A DNA stretch of 64,000 bases from Tanypteryx hageni (Eukaryota; Arthropoda; Insecta; Odonata; Petaluridae), in NCBI GenBank assembly GCA_028673005.1, contig CM054113.1:44210834-44274833 (forward strand), written 5' to 3'. The first letter of the stretch is position 1; every line of letters starts with the position of its first letter. The translations under genes were made by a program, and so were the position numbers. Below, one piece after another: positions 44,374 through 55,699 of this stretch. A model generated the notes under the pieces. It saw nothing but the letters and a program-made list of their open reading frames with translations, was not told the origin of the DNA and did not search any database.

Positions 44374-47300
44374 TCATCTTTTTCTATTATGGTCTCTTAT
44401 CGTCCTAGGGAAAAACGATCCTCTATATCGCTCCGTTCTGCAGTCAATCTCGCGAATCTTATCCTCACTGTCCTGCCTTCCGAAATACGTCGGGCTTCTG
44501 ATAAGTCCTACTACCTCATTCGCTAGTCCCTCCGACATAAATTTTTCCAGTAGTTTAATTCTAGCCTGCAGCCTACGTTCCTCTAACGATGTCCATTTCA
44601 GATTTTCTATTAATGATGTTACGCTTTGTTTACTATCGTAATTCCTCTTTACAAATCTAGCTGCCCTGCGCTGAACCTTTTCTATCTCGTTAGTGAGTCC
44701 CTTTTCGTAAGGATCCCACACAGCTGAAGCATATTCGACCTGCGGTCGAACCAAGGATAAATAGCATAATTCTTTCACTTTTTCGGAGCTATTTCGAACT
44801 ATTCTCCCTATAAAGGCCAGCTTTTTGTTAGCGGCACCTATCAATCGGCGAATGTGGGTGTCCCACGAGAGATCACGATGGATCGTGACTCCGAGGTATT
44901 TAATCGAGTCTGAAACTGGAATATCTACTCCGTCCAACGAATAATTATTATTCAACGAGATACTCTTGGTTCTCCAGAAGTTGATGACGCAGCTTTTCTT
45001 TTGGTTTATCTCTAACTGCCATTCCTTACACCATGCAGAAATAGCTTCTAGGTCATTTTGGAGATACTGGTGGTCTTCCGGATTGCTTATTTCTCTATAG
45101 ATGACGGTGTCGTCCGCGAAAAGCCTAATTTTACTTCTGACTACTGAGCTGATATCGTTTATATAAATTAGAAATAATAACGGACCAATTACACTACCCT
45201 GTGGAACGCCAGAGACAACCTCCACTAAGTTCGAAGATTTCCCATCTATAACAACCATCTGCTTCCTATGATTTAAAAACTCACGGATCCAACTAACGAT
45301 TTTAGAATTTACGCCTAAGGTTTCTAATTTCGTTATTAACTTCCTGTGAGGTACCTTATCAAAGGCTTTCCTAAAATCTAAGAAGATGGCATCGACCTGC
45401 GTATTCTTTTCTCCGCTTCTCAGTAAACAATTAACAAAAAGACCGAGCTGAGTATCACATGACCTGCCTTTCCTGAAGCCGTGTTGACAATCATCTAACA
45501 ATAAATTACTATCAAGAAATCGCATTATGTTGCTAACGAGTATATGTTCGAGAATCTTACACGATATCGAAGTTAAAGAAATCGGCCTGTAATTTTCTGG
45601 GTTCTCCTTGTCTCCGCCCTTATGAATTGGGGTAACGTGCGCTAACCTCCAGTCGCTAGGGACCTCTGCGCGAGAAATGGATTTCTCGAAGATAATCAGA
45701 AGAAAAGGTGCTATTTCTTCTGCTAATTCTTTTAAAACGCGAGCAGGAATTTCTTCGGGGCCAGTGGCTTTGTTATGTCTGATGGAGCTTAATTGCTTTG
45801 CTATTCCCACCTCAGAAAATACTATATCGTCCATCAGCCCTCCCCCCCTTATTGCGGGTGCAACATGTACGCAATGGTCGCTGACGGCTGTGAATGCTTT
45901 TACAAAATGACCGTTTAACAGGTTGGCTTTCTCTACGCTATCATGAATAACGTCACCCGAGTCATTACGCAGGGAAGGTATTGTAGGGCCTCTACCTTGG
46001 ACCTCTCTCACATAGGACCAAAACGCTTTAGGGTCCTCCTTCAAATAATTATTTAATACCTTATTCCGGAAGTTAGTAAAAGCCTCGCGCATAGTAGTTC
46101 TCGCTTTAGCGCGGGATTCCTTATACGTCTTAACTTTAGTTGCTCTATATTCATCGGATGATGTAGACGGCATATTTTTTATTTTCGCGTGGCATATTCT
46201 CTGACGCCTAAGCGCACTCCTAACTTGCTTATTGTACCAACGTGGCTCTTTATTGTCGACCTTCGATTTAATTGGAATGTACTTATCGATACTCTCTAGC
46301 ATTATATCCTTGAATAGTTTCCATGACGACTCAGCACCTGATCGTTCGGTCATATCACGGAAGCCAGGTAGTATTTCTCGTAGGCGCGACCTGAAGCTTG
46401 AAAAGTTTGCCCTAGCAAATATATAAAACTTTCTTTGAGGCTTGGGGTGCCTATCGATTTTCAACTTACACTCTGCATATACGGCCTGATGATCACTTAT
46501 CCCATCTTCAATGGTGACTTTGTTTATTCTTTCTGGGACGTTAGTTGCTAATAAATCTAATATGTTTCCCAATCGCGTTGGCTTTCTGACTAATTGAAGG
46601 AGAGAGTGCTCGCAGAATGTTTCGATTAATGCCTCACAGGATTCGCGTTCTTTACCTCTAGATTCGAAACATAGATTTTCCCAATCAATTGAGTGTAAGT
46701 TAAAGTCACCACCGACTATAACGATACCATCTTGATTTATCAGTCTAAGCTTTGATAATTGTTTCTCGAGACTTAAAATACAATCTACACCAGCGTTAGG
46801 TGTCCTGTAAAACGAGCATATGAACACCTTTTTGGAGCCATCTTTACCTATGCGGCACCAAACACTCTCGATATCCTCGTCACTTATCGGAATCTCACTG
46901 CTATCGTACTTATCGCTAACCGCTATGAAAACTCCCCCGCCCGATCTATTAGCGCGATCTTTTCTATAGACACGATAGTCTCTAGGAAATATCTCCTGAC
47001 TCTGAATTTCATCCGTTAACCAACTTTCTGTGCCTATCACGACGTCGGCATGCAGACTGCGAATAACATGCTCGAACTCAGCAATTTTCCTACGGATGCT
47101 GCGACAGTTCAGTACGACGACGTTTAATTTCTCACTATCACTTCGCATGCTAATCTCACCCTTGACTTTCTCTTCCACTCTAAAACTACATGCGCTCCCA
47201 CCACAATCACTTCCACGACTGTATGGCGTCGCATCAAAATTGGAATTGCGACCCGTCGCGCCCTTAACGGAACATTCTATCAATGACCTATCGCGAAATT

Positions 47301-47394
47301 GGTGCTGCATGTCACGCTCGGTGTATATTCTATCATTAGATAATCTTTCGGGATTCTTATTTTCTACAAATGCATCGATTATCCCCTGACCCAA
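44374..47394 (-). CDS. CR1-type LINE ORF2: endonuclease-reverse transcriptase
   Basis: 1006 codons without interruption. Residues about 90-320 form the APE-type endonuclease: VLNCRSIRRK, GTESWL (121-126), VVGGDFN-type block (227-232) and GISDHQAV (298-305). Residues about 545-800 are the reverse transcriptase: NYRPISLTS (601-609), QHGFRKGRSC (637-646), FLDFRKAFDKVPH (671-683), GVPQGSVIGPLL (729-740) and catalytic LFADD (758-762). The C-terminal region has the CR1 VWDPY, RAARFV and FFPRTIRDHN blocks. It nicks the target and primes cDNA synthesis there. The Met near 47394 lies upstream of the conserved core, and the true start may be internal (for example residue 83). All key residues seen are intact. 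Confidence 0.95.
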   Translation of the reverse strand: MGQGIIDAFVENKNPERLSNDRIYTERDMQHQFRDRSLIECSVKGATGRNSNFDATPYSRGSDCGGSACSFRVEEKVKGEISMRSDSEKLNVVVLNCRSIRRKIAEFEHVIRSLHADVVIGTESWLTDEIQSQEIFPRDYRVYRKDRANRSGGGVFIAVSDKYDSSEIPISDEDIESVWCRIGKDGSKKVFICSFYRTPNAGVDCILSLEKQLSKLRLINQDGIVIVGGDFNLHSIDWENLCFESRGKERESCEALIETFCEHSLLQLVRKPTRLGNILDLLATNVPERINKVTIEDGISDHQAVYAECKLKIDRHPKPQRKFYIFARANFSSFRSRLREILPGFRDMTERSGAESSWKLFKDIMLESIDKYIPIKSKVDNKEPRWYNKQVRSALRRQRICHAKIKNMPSTSSDEYRATKVKTYKESRAKARTTMREAFTNFRNKVLNNYLKEDPKAFWSYVREVQGRGPTIPSLRNDSGDVIHDSVEKANLLNGHFVKAFTAVSDHCVHVAPAIRGGGLMDDIVFSEVGIAKQLSSIRHNKATGPEEIPARVLKELAEEIAPFLLIIFEKSISRAEVPSDWRLAHVTPIHKGGDKENPENYRPISLTSISCKILEHILVSNIMRFLDSNLLLDDCQHGFRKGRSCDTQLGLFVNCLLRSGEKNTQVDAIFLDFRKAFDKVPHRKLITKLETLGVNSKIVSWIREFLNHRKQMVVIDGKSSNLVEVVSGVPQGSVIGPLLFLIYINDISSVVRSKIRLFADDTVIYREISNPEDHQYLQNDLEAISAWCKEWQLEINQKKSCVINFWRTKSISLNNNYSLDGVDIPVSDSIKYLGVTIHRDLSWDTHIRRLIGAANKKLAFIGRIVRNSSEKVKELCYLSLVRPQVEYASAVWDPYEKGLTNEIEKVQRRAARFVKRNYDSKQSVTSLIENLKWTSLEERRLQARIKLLEKFMSEGLANEVVGLIRSPTYFGRQDSEDKIREIDCRTERYRGSFFPRTIRDHNRKR

Positions 47395-47420
47395 AACTGA
47401 CCTACACCCTGCCCTACTCT

Positions 47421-47928
47421 CTAGCCTAAAAAATCCCTACTGTGCTCGAGAATCCTACTCGCTACTCTCTGAGCCGATTCGGGCGTGTAGTGAACACCAG
47501 AGTGATCCAGTGGTGCCCTGCACGATTCGATATTCGGTCGTAGGTCGACGAAGTCCACTCCCAAGTCCCGACAGAAATTCCACAGCCTTCGGTTCAGACC
47601 TTCAACTCTACTCCAAACCTCAGAACCGCGGTCAATCCTAGGGACTATACTGCAGACAGTAAGCCGCACATCGGAACCCGACTCCTCTCGGACACGAGCA
47701 ACCTCAGAGGCCAAGTCCTTAAAAGAACTTAAAATCTCCTCGGACCCGCGCTTCGAGGCGTCGTTAGTCCCAACATGGGCCACCACCCGCAGCCGAGAGC
47801 AACCTGTCGCCACTACCGCTTCTCTCACCGTGTTGGTCACTTGCGGCACCGTGCCTCCTGATATACATCTGGAGAAGACCCGCTCTTCAACTCCCTCCCG
47901 GCGGGCACTGGATAACAGGGGTGCCATT
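47421..47928 (-). CDS. CR1 LINE ORF1, partial (SGNH/GDSL hydrolase domain)
   Basis: Minus-strand frame of about 170 codons of element origin. It has VVAHVGTND (the GTND block of SGNH hydrolases) and DHSGVHYTPESAQRVA (the D-x-x-H block near the C-terminus), as in the esterase domain found in ORF1 of CR1 elements. The GDS block with the nucleophile serine is missing because the element is 5'-truncated. The open frame continues outward to 47969, but the first 14 codons are host flank and target duplication. The first Met inside the element is at 47927. It ends 26 bases before the ORF2 frame begins. Confidence 0.8.
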
Positions 47929-48957
47929 ACATATTCATCTCGTTTTGCCATTCTATACTCGCCGTACAAACGAAATTTCTTTTAAATCTGTTCAGCTAAT
48001 ACCTTCCAAATTCATAGTTACAGAAAAATTCTAACCTTGATATTATGGTAGCCCTGTTTAGTCAACCTGGTTGAAATATGACATTTTGGTTATTTATTTA
48101 TATGAAGATTAAATATACTATATTTGGTTAAAATCCATTTGGTCAATTCTCTAGAAATACTTATAAAAATATTATTTAACTTTTTATTATGGTAGTCCTG
48201 CTCTTTAGCTCCGCTTTAAACATCTTGATTTTATTATGGTATGCTGTACAAATCTTAAATACAAAATTTAATTGAAACCCGTTCAGCCAATTCCTTCAAA
48301 ATCCTTAATTACTGAAAGAGTTTAATTTGTAATTGTGGCACCCCTATTTTGCTGATTCGGTTAAAATATGCTAATATGGTTTTGTATATATGTGTGTATT
48401 ATAAGTATTAAATTTGGTTAAAATTGATGTGAATAGTTAAACACAAATACGTGTAAAAATAATTTTTTTATCCCTTGTGTTGTGGCAGCCCTGCTTTCTA
48501 TATCTATACTAAACATCTTGATTTTGTTATTTTATGTTACACGCCTACTTCATACAAAATTTCATTGTAATCGGTTCCAAATTCATAATTACCGAAAAGA
48601 TTAACTTTACAATTGTGGCATCCCTGCTTAGTTGATCCGGTCCAAATATGTCATTTTGGTCATTAGTTTATGTGAAGATTCTATGTACCAAATTTAATTG
48701 AAATCGGTTCATTCATGAAGAAGATGTTGGGGGAGGGGGGGAGGCACATACGCACGGACACCGAGGCTAAAACAACGGTGGTGCTTGTTTTACATTGTAG
48801 AACATAACTTGGTGTTCGTCACACAGTAAAGATTGAGAACTTTATATATTTCTTGGGATCTTTAATATTGTCTTTGCAATTTTACATACACTAGGGGCCT
48901 ATTTCAATTCTCTGTTATTATTTAATTTGCAATGTTTCTTAATATACAATTTAGTGT

Positions 48958-49176
48958 TCGAATTCTTGAATAGCCCACATATTTCCATGTGTAAATCAAG
49001 GTTCAGGTGTAAAAATTCTAACTTTGACTAAGGTTTGGCCTTGCGATTTATTTATTGTCATGGCATAAGACATTTTGATTGCAAATTGTCTGCAAAGGAA
49101 TTGCTGGATCATTTGGCGTGTCAATTTTTACACGGGGGATAAAGTGAATGATTCCAGCCATAAAACCAGTAATGAC
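48958..49176 (-). pseudogene. Helitron helicase C-terminal remnant
   Basis: Minus-strand translation gives GFMAGIIHFIPRVKID (about 49155-49105). After a frame change it continues MSYAMTINKSQGQTLVKVRI (about 49078-49020) and FTHGNMW after a stop. IPR, then AMTINKSQGQTL, then a FTHGQLY-like block is the C-terminal order of the Pif1-type helicase in Helitron rolling-circle transposons. Too short and broken to function. 48781-48957 and 49177-49500 show nothing else. Confidence 0.8.
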
Positions 49177-49501
49177 TTCCAATAATTAATTTAATTATTA
49201 ATCACATTTAATTAATCAATCACTCATCATTCTCTCTCACATTTTCCAATCATAACCCACGCTACGTGCCTTTTATTTATGTTAAATAATGGTACATTCA
49301 GTTCTCAAGTTAAATCATAATGTTCTCTTTCAGATTCAATGAACTTGATTGTATTGTAACTTTAATCGGAATTAAATTTAAATTTAATTTAAACACCGAT
49401 AATCAAATGAAATTTATGCATATACAGCATCTATATTAATTTTATTTAACATTATAATGTAAGACTTTCATTTAAATAATAACTAAAATTAATATAGTAT
49501 G

Positions 49502-49597
49502 TTGTATACATTGAAGCTTTCTGTACATTCCGATGAATTAAAGGAATTCTGATTGTAATTATTACCGATACGTAAGTGAAGCTTCAATGTATAAACT
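49502..49597. repeat. Short inverted repeat
   Basis: GTATACATTGAAGCTTTC (about 49504) and its inverse GTGAAGCTTCAATGTATAAA (about 49577) form a 16-bp stem around about 60 bp. Possibly a small MITE. No ORF. Confidence 0.6.
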
Positions 49598-50385
49598 ATT
49601 AAATGAAGCGAATATGAAAGTTTATTTACTAACTAGATACTGTTGTTAGTAACCATACAAACACTGAACAAAACGACATTTCACTTTGTGTAATATACAT
49701 TTATAAGCTGAACACAACTTCTATTAGTTATAAAGTGTTCCACCAGATTGCTGTACTCCACTGCTACTCCACACCCTCTACAGGAGGTTTTCAGAACTAA
49801 CTGCACTTGGCAAGTGTCACCTCACCTTGTACAATATATTAGAGAGCTGGCAGGGAATTAACTTGTGACAGAATAACAAAAATTTAACAAGCAAGATAAT
49901 CTTGCTGAAGCAAGAAGTGGAATCACGTTTCCTTAAATATTTTTCAGGGTTCTGATGGCTTTTGGGATTTAGATTTAGGAACCAAAATGAATTAAACATC
50001 GTTTGGGTTTAAATTTTCATTTTTCTTTCGCATACTTAACCAGCGAAGGATTTTCTTTAAATGTAATGACATTCTTGGATTTAAAATTTTTTAGAATTTC
50101 CATAAATTATTTTCAGCATTTTAAGAAAAATTTTCACTTTTATTTTACATATTTCAACATGTAATATTTTTTAAAATTCCCTAACTCTTCTATTTCAAAA
50201 AGTTTCAGAAAATTCAAGTGGAAAATTACGAAATATTTATTCCTCATTTTTAAAATTTTCCAAAAATGTATAATCCTTGGGAAATTTAAACGTCTTAATA
50301 GCTGTATTTTACTAAAACAAACCCACTTCAAATGAAATTATCTAAAAAGCTCATCAAATACAAAAAATAAAATTTTTGCTTCTCC
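49598..50385. other. No gene recognised
   Basis: AT-rich. Minus-strand frames at 49817 and 50140 show only low-complexity Phe/Lys/Leu composition. Confidence 0.5.
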
Positions 50386-50745
50386 CTATGAGGGAGCAAC
50401 CTGCACCTTTGGAATGTAGATCCTTACTAGACCTTCCCATCCGTGAAAACTCCACTCCTTTAGCTTCTGTATGCCTGCTGCTCGAAAAGGTAGCGAGCAC
50501 GAATCCTATGAAAATAGAATTTTCCTAAGGTCACCTGGGGCAGTTTGTGTGGTTTGAGAAGACCGCGCAAAGTCATCGTTCCCTCTTTCGGAAGGAACGT
50601 TAAGCAGTTGGCTCCCTTGGCGATCGTTGTTAAGAATAGGCTAATGCCGACACCGGGTTTCCCTCCTTCCTTGTGAGTATGTCCGGTGTGGAAGGAGTTA
50701 TTGTTTTAATAATCCAAGAGGTTGATTAGCCAAAAAAACACACAC
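50386..50745 (+). mobile_element. LINE or SINE 3' UTR remnant
   Basis: A GC-richer island with GTTCCCTCTTTCGGAAGGAA (hairpin), CGTTAAGCAGTTGGCTCCC and AGGCTAATGCCGACACCGGG, then an A-rich/CA tail at 50732-50748. This style of 3' UTR occurs in several arthropod non-LTR elements and dependent SINEs. No coding part is present and the family is not assigned. Confidence 0.35.
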
Positions 50746-51266
50746 ACATTTAGCTTCTGTAGTTTGGCTACATTATCATTTCAAAGTTTTAAATTTTCCT
50801 AATTTGAATCCACCTTGCAGAGAATCTATGAACTACTTGTGAAATCCAATCAGAGGAAAATTCCTAGTGATTAGATTGATTTTATTTATTGTACATACTA
50901 CTAAGCAGAGATGTTTGCTTTCGCCTCAATTTTTTGTAGCACCGAATGATTGATGGTCAGGGAAATTCCGATGGTCATCAAACAGTCGAGAAATTCAGAT
51001 GTGTGTTTCAACTATAAATCAATTGGCCTGAATGGTAAACGAATTGCCATTGGTTCCAAAAATATAGTAGCTGGTGCAAGTTAACAGTAAATTGGATATC
51101 ATAGGAAGAGTGGTTCGGAATACTAACAAAAAATGCGAAACGTTTCAAGTATATGAGATCAGCACAAGCAATGTCACATAATTGAATTAGAAAAAGATCA
51201 TCGCAGAGCAGCTAAAACCGTGGAAAAATACATGATATGGGTTACTTTGGAGCGATGCACCCCTAC
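50746..51266. other. No gene recognised
   Basis: AT-rich DNA between the LINE/SINE remnant and the outer hAT element. Confidence 0.5.
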
Positions 51267-52072
51267 CATTCACCCAGGGCCGGCTCGGAGCGCCGAATTT
51301 TAGGGGGACCTAAATCAAAAAATTTAGCTGTAGTTAATTGTTAAAAAAATCAAATACGCCAGTCCAAAAGGGCGCAGTATATGAAAAAACATCACATCAG
51401 TGATGAAATGAGTTGCCCAATTTCTATTTTTTACTCTTTTCAAGGCAAAATTTTCATCCCAGTTTTCAGCTTGTTTTCACATTAAAAATTCAAAAATGAT
51501 CATATTGTCATTTAAAGGTATAAAAACCTTTAGAAAGTGATAAAAGTGATCACGAGCAACCTGACGGTACAGATGCGATTGTACCCTGTAGCGTTCCGAA
51601 ACGTATATTACCGATCTTTTTAGTTATCGCTACGTATGTATCGTTATGAAAGTGATTTGGTGAAGCAGTTGCTTCTGAAATGGCAATCAATAATAATCTG
51701 ATTATGATAATTTCAATATTATAATGTGCAAATATTTAATAAAGATTATTAAAAATTCAAATTCAAACAAGCCTTCAGCTTGTTGTAATTTCAGTTTCTA
51801 GTACACGCTATGTAAGGTGTATAACGCTCGGGCAGCTTACGCGCCCCTCACAATCCCCAAGACAGAGTATTCCTCATCATGTGTGCAGTGATTGTGTGGG
51901 TAAATGTTGATAAAAGAGGTAATATATCGCCTGCGACAATGCGCTGGGTAATTCGGCGGATAGCCTTTGCGGGAAAACAGAAGATCGCAGTTTGTTAGCT
52001 AATTCGGTGACCGGGTATAATCGAATCGGAGCCAACCTAACTAGCCTTTGTCGTACCCGAGAACCTCTAGCC

Positions 52073-55000
52073 CAGGGGTCGCCAATGTTTTTCCATTAAG
52101 TGCCACCAGAGCCGCGCCGCTCTATGGGTGCAAGGGGCGCATCGCACCCGGGCGGCAACATATGAGGGGCTGCACTTACGGACGAGCAATAATATTTCCT
52201 AATTTTGTGCTTTTCCATCTCGTAGATATGAACACATATACTTTAGTAAAACTTGATATTAAAAATCATTTATCATTTGTGCTTATTAACCAGATTATTT
52301 TCTTAGTACACATCCGCAAAGAAATCACTGGCTCGATGGCGGCAACAGTTTGCCGGCAAGCTCCTCTTTCCACCTCTTTCGGAGTTTTTAGACCTAAATA
52401 CGTTCGCAACCAGGACCGCGGCGATTGGAGAGGCAGCGATGCAACCGCCCCAGGCGCCCTCCCAGAGGGTGCGTCAAATTCTGAAGCAATGCAACAGGGC
52501 GTCGAAAATCAGGGGTGCTTAGAAGATTGAGGACGGTTTAGCGATTTTTAGTTTGGTTTAATACATCATAGATAAGCTGCTTAAATTATATCATGGCTAA
52601 TTTTAAAACTTTTTTCTATGAAATCTTTTCACATATGCAAAATAAAGAATGCGAAAAACCCGAGAAACCCAAAAATTCCTTTGTGTGCATCCACCAAGAG
52701 TTAGGAGCAAGCGATATGGACTACCTTCCTCCATGACAAAGATGGGAGCGTCATTTCGCAAAACTCGCCCTTTGAAACATACACCGTCTTGTTTGAGTTG
52801 TCGACAGATGTAAACAGATATGTAAATACTAGACATGAAGAAAATTCACTGACGCTGAAAATAAAATCATTTAGATTCATCTGCTCCATTGTGCTCTGAT
52901 ATGATATTTTATCACGTGTAAATGTTGTGAGTAAAACTTGACAAAAATCGGACGTAAACATTTCAGTTTCAATAGAAGTTCAAGAAAATTTGATTGAATA
53001 TTTGAAGCAACAGAACTGAGGAGGAATTTAAATGCCTTTTGATTCACGCAAAGGAATTACCTTAAGATGTTGATGTAGAATTTCTTCCATTGCTATCTGT
53101 TCGGTCACGTAAAAAAAAAGTAAAATCCGATTACGAACACAAGGATGAAACAGTTCAAGACCCTGAAACTAGCTTTAAGATTTATTTCTTTTACTATATT
53201 TGGGAAACTACGATAACCTCTGTTAGTGAAAGATTTGAACAGCTTAACATACATAATGCTGATTTCAGTTTCCTCTATGGTCTACATAGCTTATCTGGGA
53301 CGAAATATGAAACAAAAATGAAATTCTGCACAGACAAAAAACTAACAGACAATGCCAGAGAAGAAAGTAACATTAGTGCTATGGATCTCTATGGCGAATT
53401 AGAAGCTATTCAAGATTATATGAAAGCAACTATGAGTCCTTTTAAAATTTTAGAATATATCTTCACCAAGGATTTAATAGGAGGTTTTTCAAATATCTGT
53501 ATTGCTTTGCATGTTTTGTTAACACTTCCTGTAACAGTTGGTTGCTGCTGGAGAAAGAGCTTTCCCAAAAATTAAATTGATAAGAAACAATTTGCCTTCA
53601 TCAATGAGGCAAGGTAGGCTAATCAGTCTGGCTCTTATTAGCATAGAAAGTGAAATATGCGATGAACTAAATTTTGATGACATTATGAATGAATTTGCAT
53701 TTATGAAATCTCGAAGAGTAAATTTCTTAAAGTAAACAAATTTGTCATTCTTATCAGTGATAGCACATCTATAAATACCATTTTTGTTGTATCTTGTACT
53801 TTAAAAATAATTAATGAAACTTTCCAAATATTATAATTTGGTTACTTTATATGTATACAGTTTTTATTTCAAGAAGCTTAAACGTTACTTGATCGCTGAC
53901 GGAACGTCTATAAATATAATTCTCAAGTATCCGTATATCTGTTTCTTTCACGCTTTTTGGGCGCTTTTAGATATATTAAAAAGATTACATTTTGTATGAT
54001 GGTAGATCATAGGCTACAACCGACAGGAAAAATCGAAAACTTCAGAAATTCGCATTTTGGAAAATATTTTAACCTCAATGATTCCATTTTATTCTCCATT
54101 AGGAGGCACTGAAATCGATTAAATGTTTCACAAAATTGCATTTTAAAATTGCTTTAAATTAAGTTACGAACTTGAAACTTAAAGCAATGTATAGGTGAAA
54201 GATGATACTTGATTATTTTTAAGATAAAACAAAAGTCCAAATTTCAGAATTATGTCGGAAAAAGTATAGATCACTTCTCTTTTCTCCAATCGAAAAAAAT
54301 GCGAAAACGTATCCAATGCTTTAAAACATAAATAAATCGGCACTTATGAGGTGATATTGATTTTTAAGTGTACATTTGGGTCTTTGAAGCCTATATAGTC
54401 ATTATGTTGTTTACCGAGACGTAAGCAGATGATGATGTCAAAAAGTTTAATTGCCAGATATTTTCATTAGTTTCAACATATGTATTGCCGATACTCATAC
54501 TAAATTGTAAATTTTATATTTAAAAATATTTAAAGTTATATATATCTTTCTGCGTTAATTTTAAATATTGGTAAAATTATGAAAAGCTGTGGCAAATCTC
54601 TTTATTATTTACGTAATAGTAGCGTGATTCTTAGTAGAACCTTGTTGCTTAAGTCATAAGAAATTGGATAACTTCTTTCACATTTAAATAATGCAAATAA
54701 TAATGATATGAATACTTTTTGAAAGAGATGTGAACAATAAAAATATAATAACGATTGACAGTTGATACGGAATATTTGTAACTAATCATTAATAATAATT
54801 TGTAACTAATCTGGATTGGGCACCGTAGGCGCGAAGACCCTAGTTTATTATAGCCTTCCTTAAATTAATTACACCTTGTAATCTAAAAATCGAAAAAATA
54901 TTTGGGCTTATAGAGGAGGGCGGCATAGATTGCTTGCATCCGGGAGGCAAATATGCCCGGCGCGGCTCTGAGTGTCACTCTTTACCAATGTCCACTATCT

Positions 55001-55233
55001 GTGGCCCTACTCGCGTGCCACCCTTAAAATAATTTTTCCCATAATGCTTACAAAAAGGTGATTCTTATATTTTAATAACATAATGCGGCATCATTAAAAT
55101 ATGAAATGCAAGTGAAATCAAAGAAAAATTCTTTTAAATACATATCTTTGTAATTCTTCTTTGAAATATCGTGCCATGAAAATCTCTTCGCGTGCCATCT
55201 TTCGGCGCGCGTGCCATAGGTTGCCGACCCTTG
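52073..55233 (+). mobile_element. Inner hAT-type element with transposase remnant
   Basis: Ends CAGGGGTCGCCAATGTTTTT (52073) and, inward from 55233, CAAGGGTCGGCAACCTATGG. They are flanked by an exact 8-bp duplication CTCTAGCC (52065-52072, 55234-55241). Subterminal GTGCCACC/GTGCCAT words occur at both sides, with further inverted GCCGCGCC blocks at about 52110 and 54955. The plus-strand transposase trace is at 53060-53735. It inserted inside the older outer hAT. Confidence 0.9.
53060..53735 (+). pseudogene. hAT transposase C-terminal part
   Basis: Starts in frame near 53070 with DVDVEFLPLLSVRSRKKKVK, then FKIYFFYYIWETTITSVSER, then ALHVLLTLPVTV. A short insertion in CAGTTGGTTGC at about 53535 shifts the frame. 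The next frame gives AAGERAFPKIKLIRNNLPSS, then LISLALISIE and FAFMKSRRV. This is the hAT dimerisation region as seen in ZMYM1-like transposase proteins. The upstream catalytic DDE region was not resolved (52580-52700 may be a trace). The frameshift and missing core mean it is not functional. Confidence 0.85.
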
Positions 55234-55699
55234 CTCTAGCCCAGGGCTTCCCAACGTGGTACCTACGGGCGCCATTCAAGGTTCGCTGTGGCGCTCGTCG
55301 AGGATTGTTCAGGTGTCCTTAAAATTTTCAGCTCTTGCAACTAATAGTGTTGAGCGGTCACATAATACTGGAAAGTGCAATTCTAAAAGGCTATGACTTT
55401 GTCATATAGAATTTACACAAAAATTCATACAATGATTCTACTCGCAATTTTTTCACCAACCTCTCGTAAGTGGCTCATTGTATCATTTTAGCTTTATCGC
55501 AATGTATCTCATTGTAGTGAATTGTGAACAGCTTAAAAAAATTAATAGCAATGATATTAGATGATATAATGAATTTTGTAAGAACAACGAAAAATTGTGG
55601 TGGAGAGGGGCGCTCGAACGAATTTGGTGCTCGGGGCGCCAATACACCTTGAACCGGACCTGCATTCACCGGTGTCGTGAATTGCAGGGTGATCGGAAG

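Larger units (their letters stand above)
44286..47928 (-). mobile_element. CR1-type LINE, nearly full length, with target duplication
   Basis: Minus-strand non-LTR retrotransposon flanked by an exact 12-bp duplication ACATATTCATCT (44274-44285 and 47929-47940). It has a partial ORF1 (SGNH hydrolase), an intact ORF2 (endonuclease + RT), and a 3' UTR whose CTGCAAGTCACC / GGTGGATGGCAGGG words form a hairpin-like end. The tail is (TAGATG)n, seen as CATCTACATCTACATCTAC at 44281. The intact frame and perfect duplication indicate a young insertion. A 3' fragment of the same family is at 58312-58657. Confidence 0.95.
44121..48780 (+). repeat. Interspersed repeat with ~145-bp tandem units, copy 2 (split by CR1)
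   Basis: The left part 44121-44285 matches 14896-15060 in order (TGGTACAGAAGTGCTTTTCG, then ATAGCCCTGCTTTTT). After the CR1 insertion the repeat resumes at 47929. Unit starts follow at about 48047, 48190, 48335, 48481 and 48615, each GTGGnAnCCCTG-like, giving spacings near 143, 145, 146 and 134. The 3' end carries a GCACGGACAC segment like that of copy 1. Copies 1 and 2 share unit order, so they are two insertions of one long repeat. Confidence 0.75.
51275..55662. mobile_element. Outer hAT-type element (interrupted)
   Basis: Ends CAGGGCCGGCTCGGAGCGCC (51275) and, inward from 55662, CAGGTCCGGTTCAAGGTGTA. They are flanked by an exact 8-bp duplication CATTCACC (51267-51274, 55663-55670), the hAT hallmark. 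About 1.2 kb remains after removing the inner hAT (52073-55233). No coding trace is seen in the outer part. A CAGGGCTTCCCAACGTGG sequence directly right of the inner element (55242) itself looks like a hAT end. Confidence 0.85.

Noticed and set aside
55072..55275. Minus-strand ORF spanning the hAT right end
   Set aside because: It crosses the element boundary and the target duplication, so it is a chance frame.
51275..55662. Single large hAT element
   Set aside because: Two different exact 8-bp duplications and two different end sequences show two nested elements.
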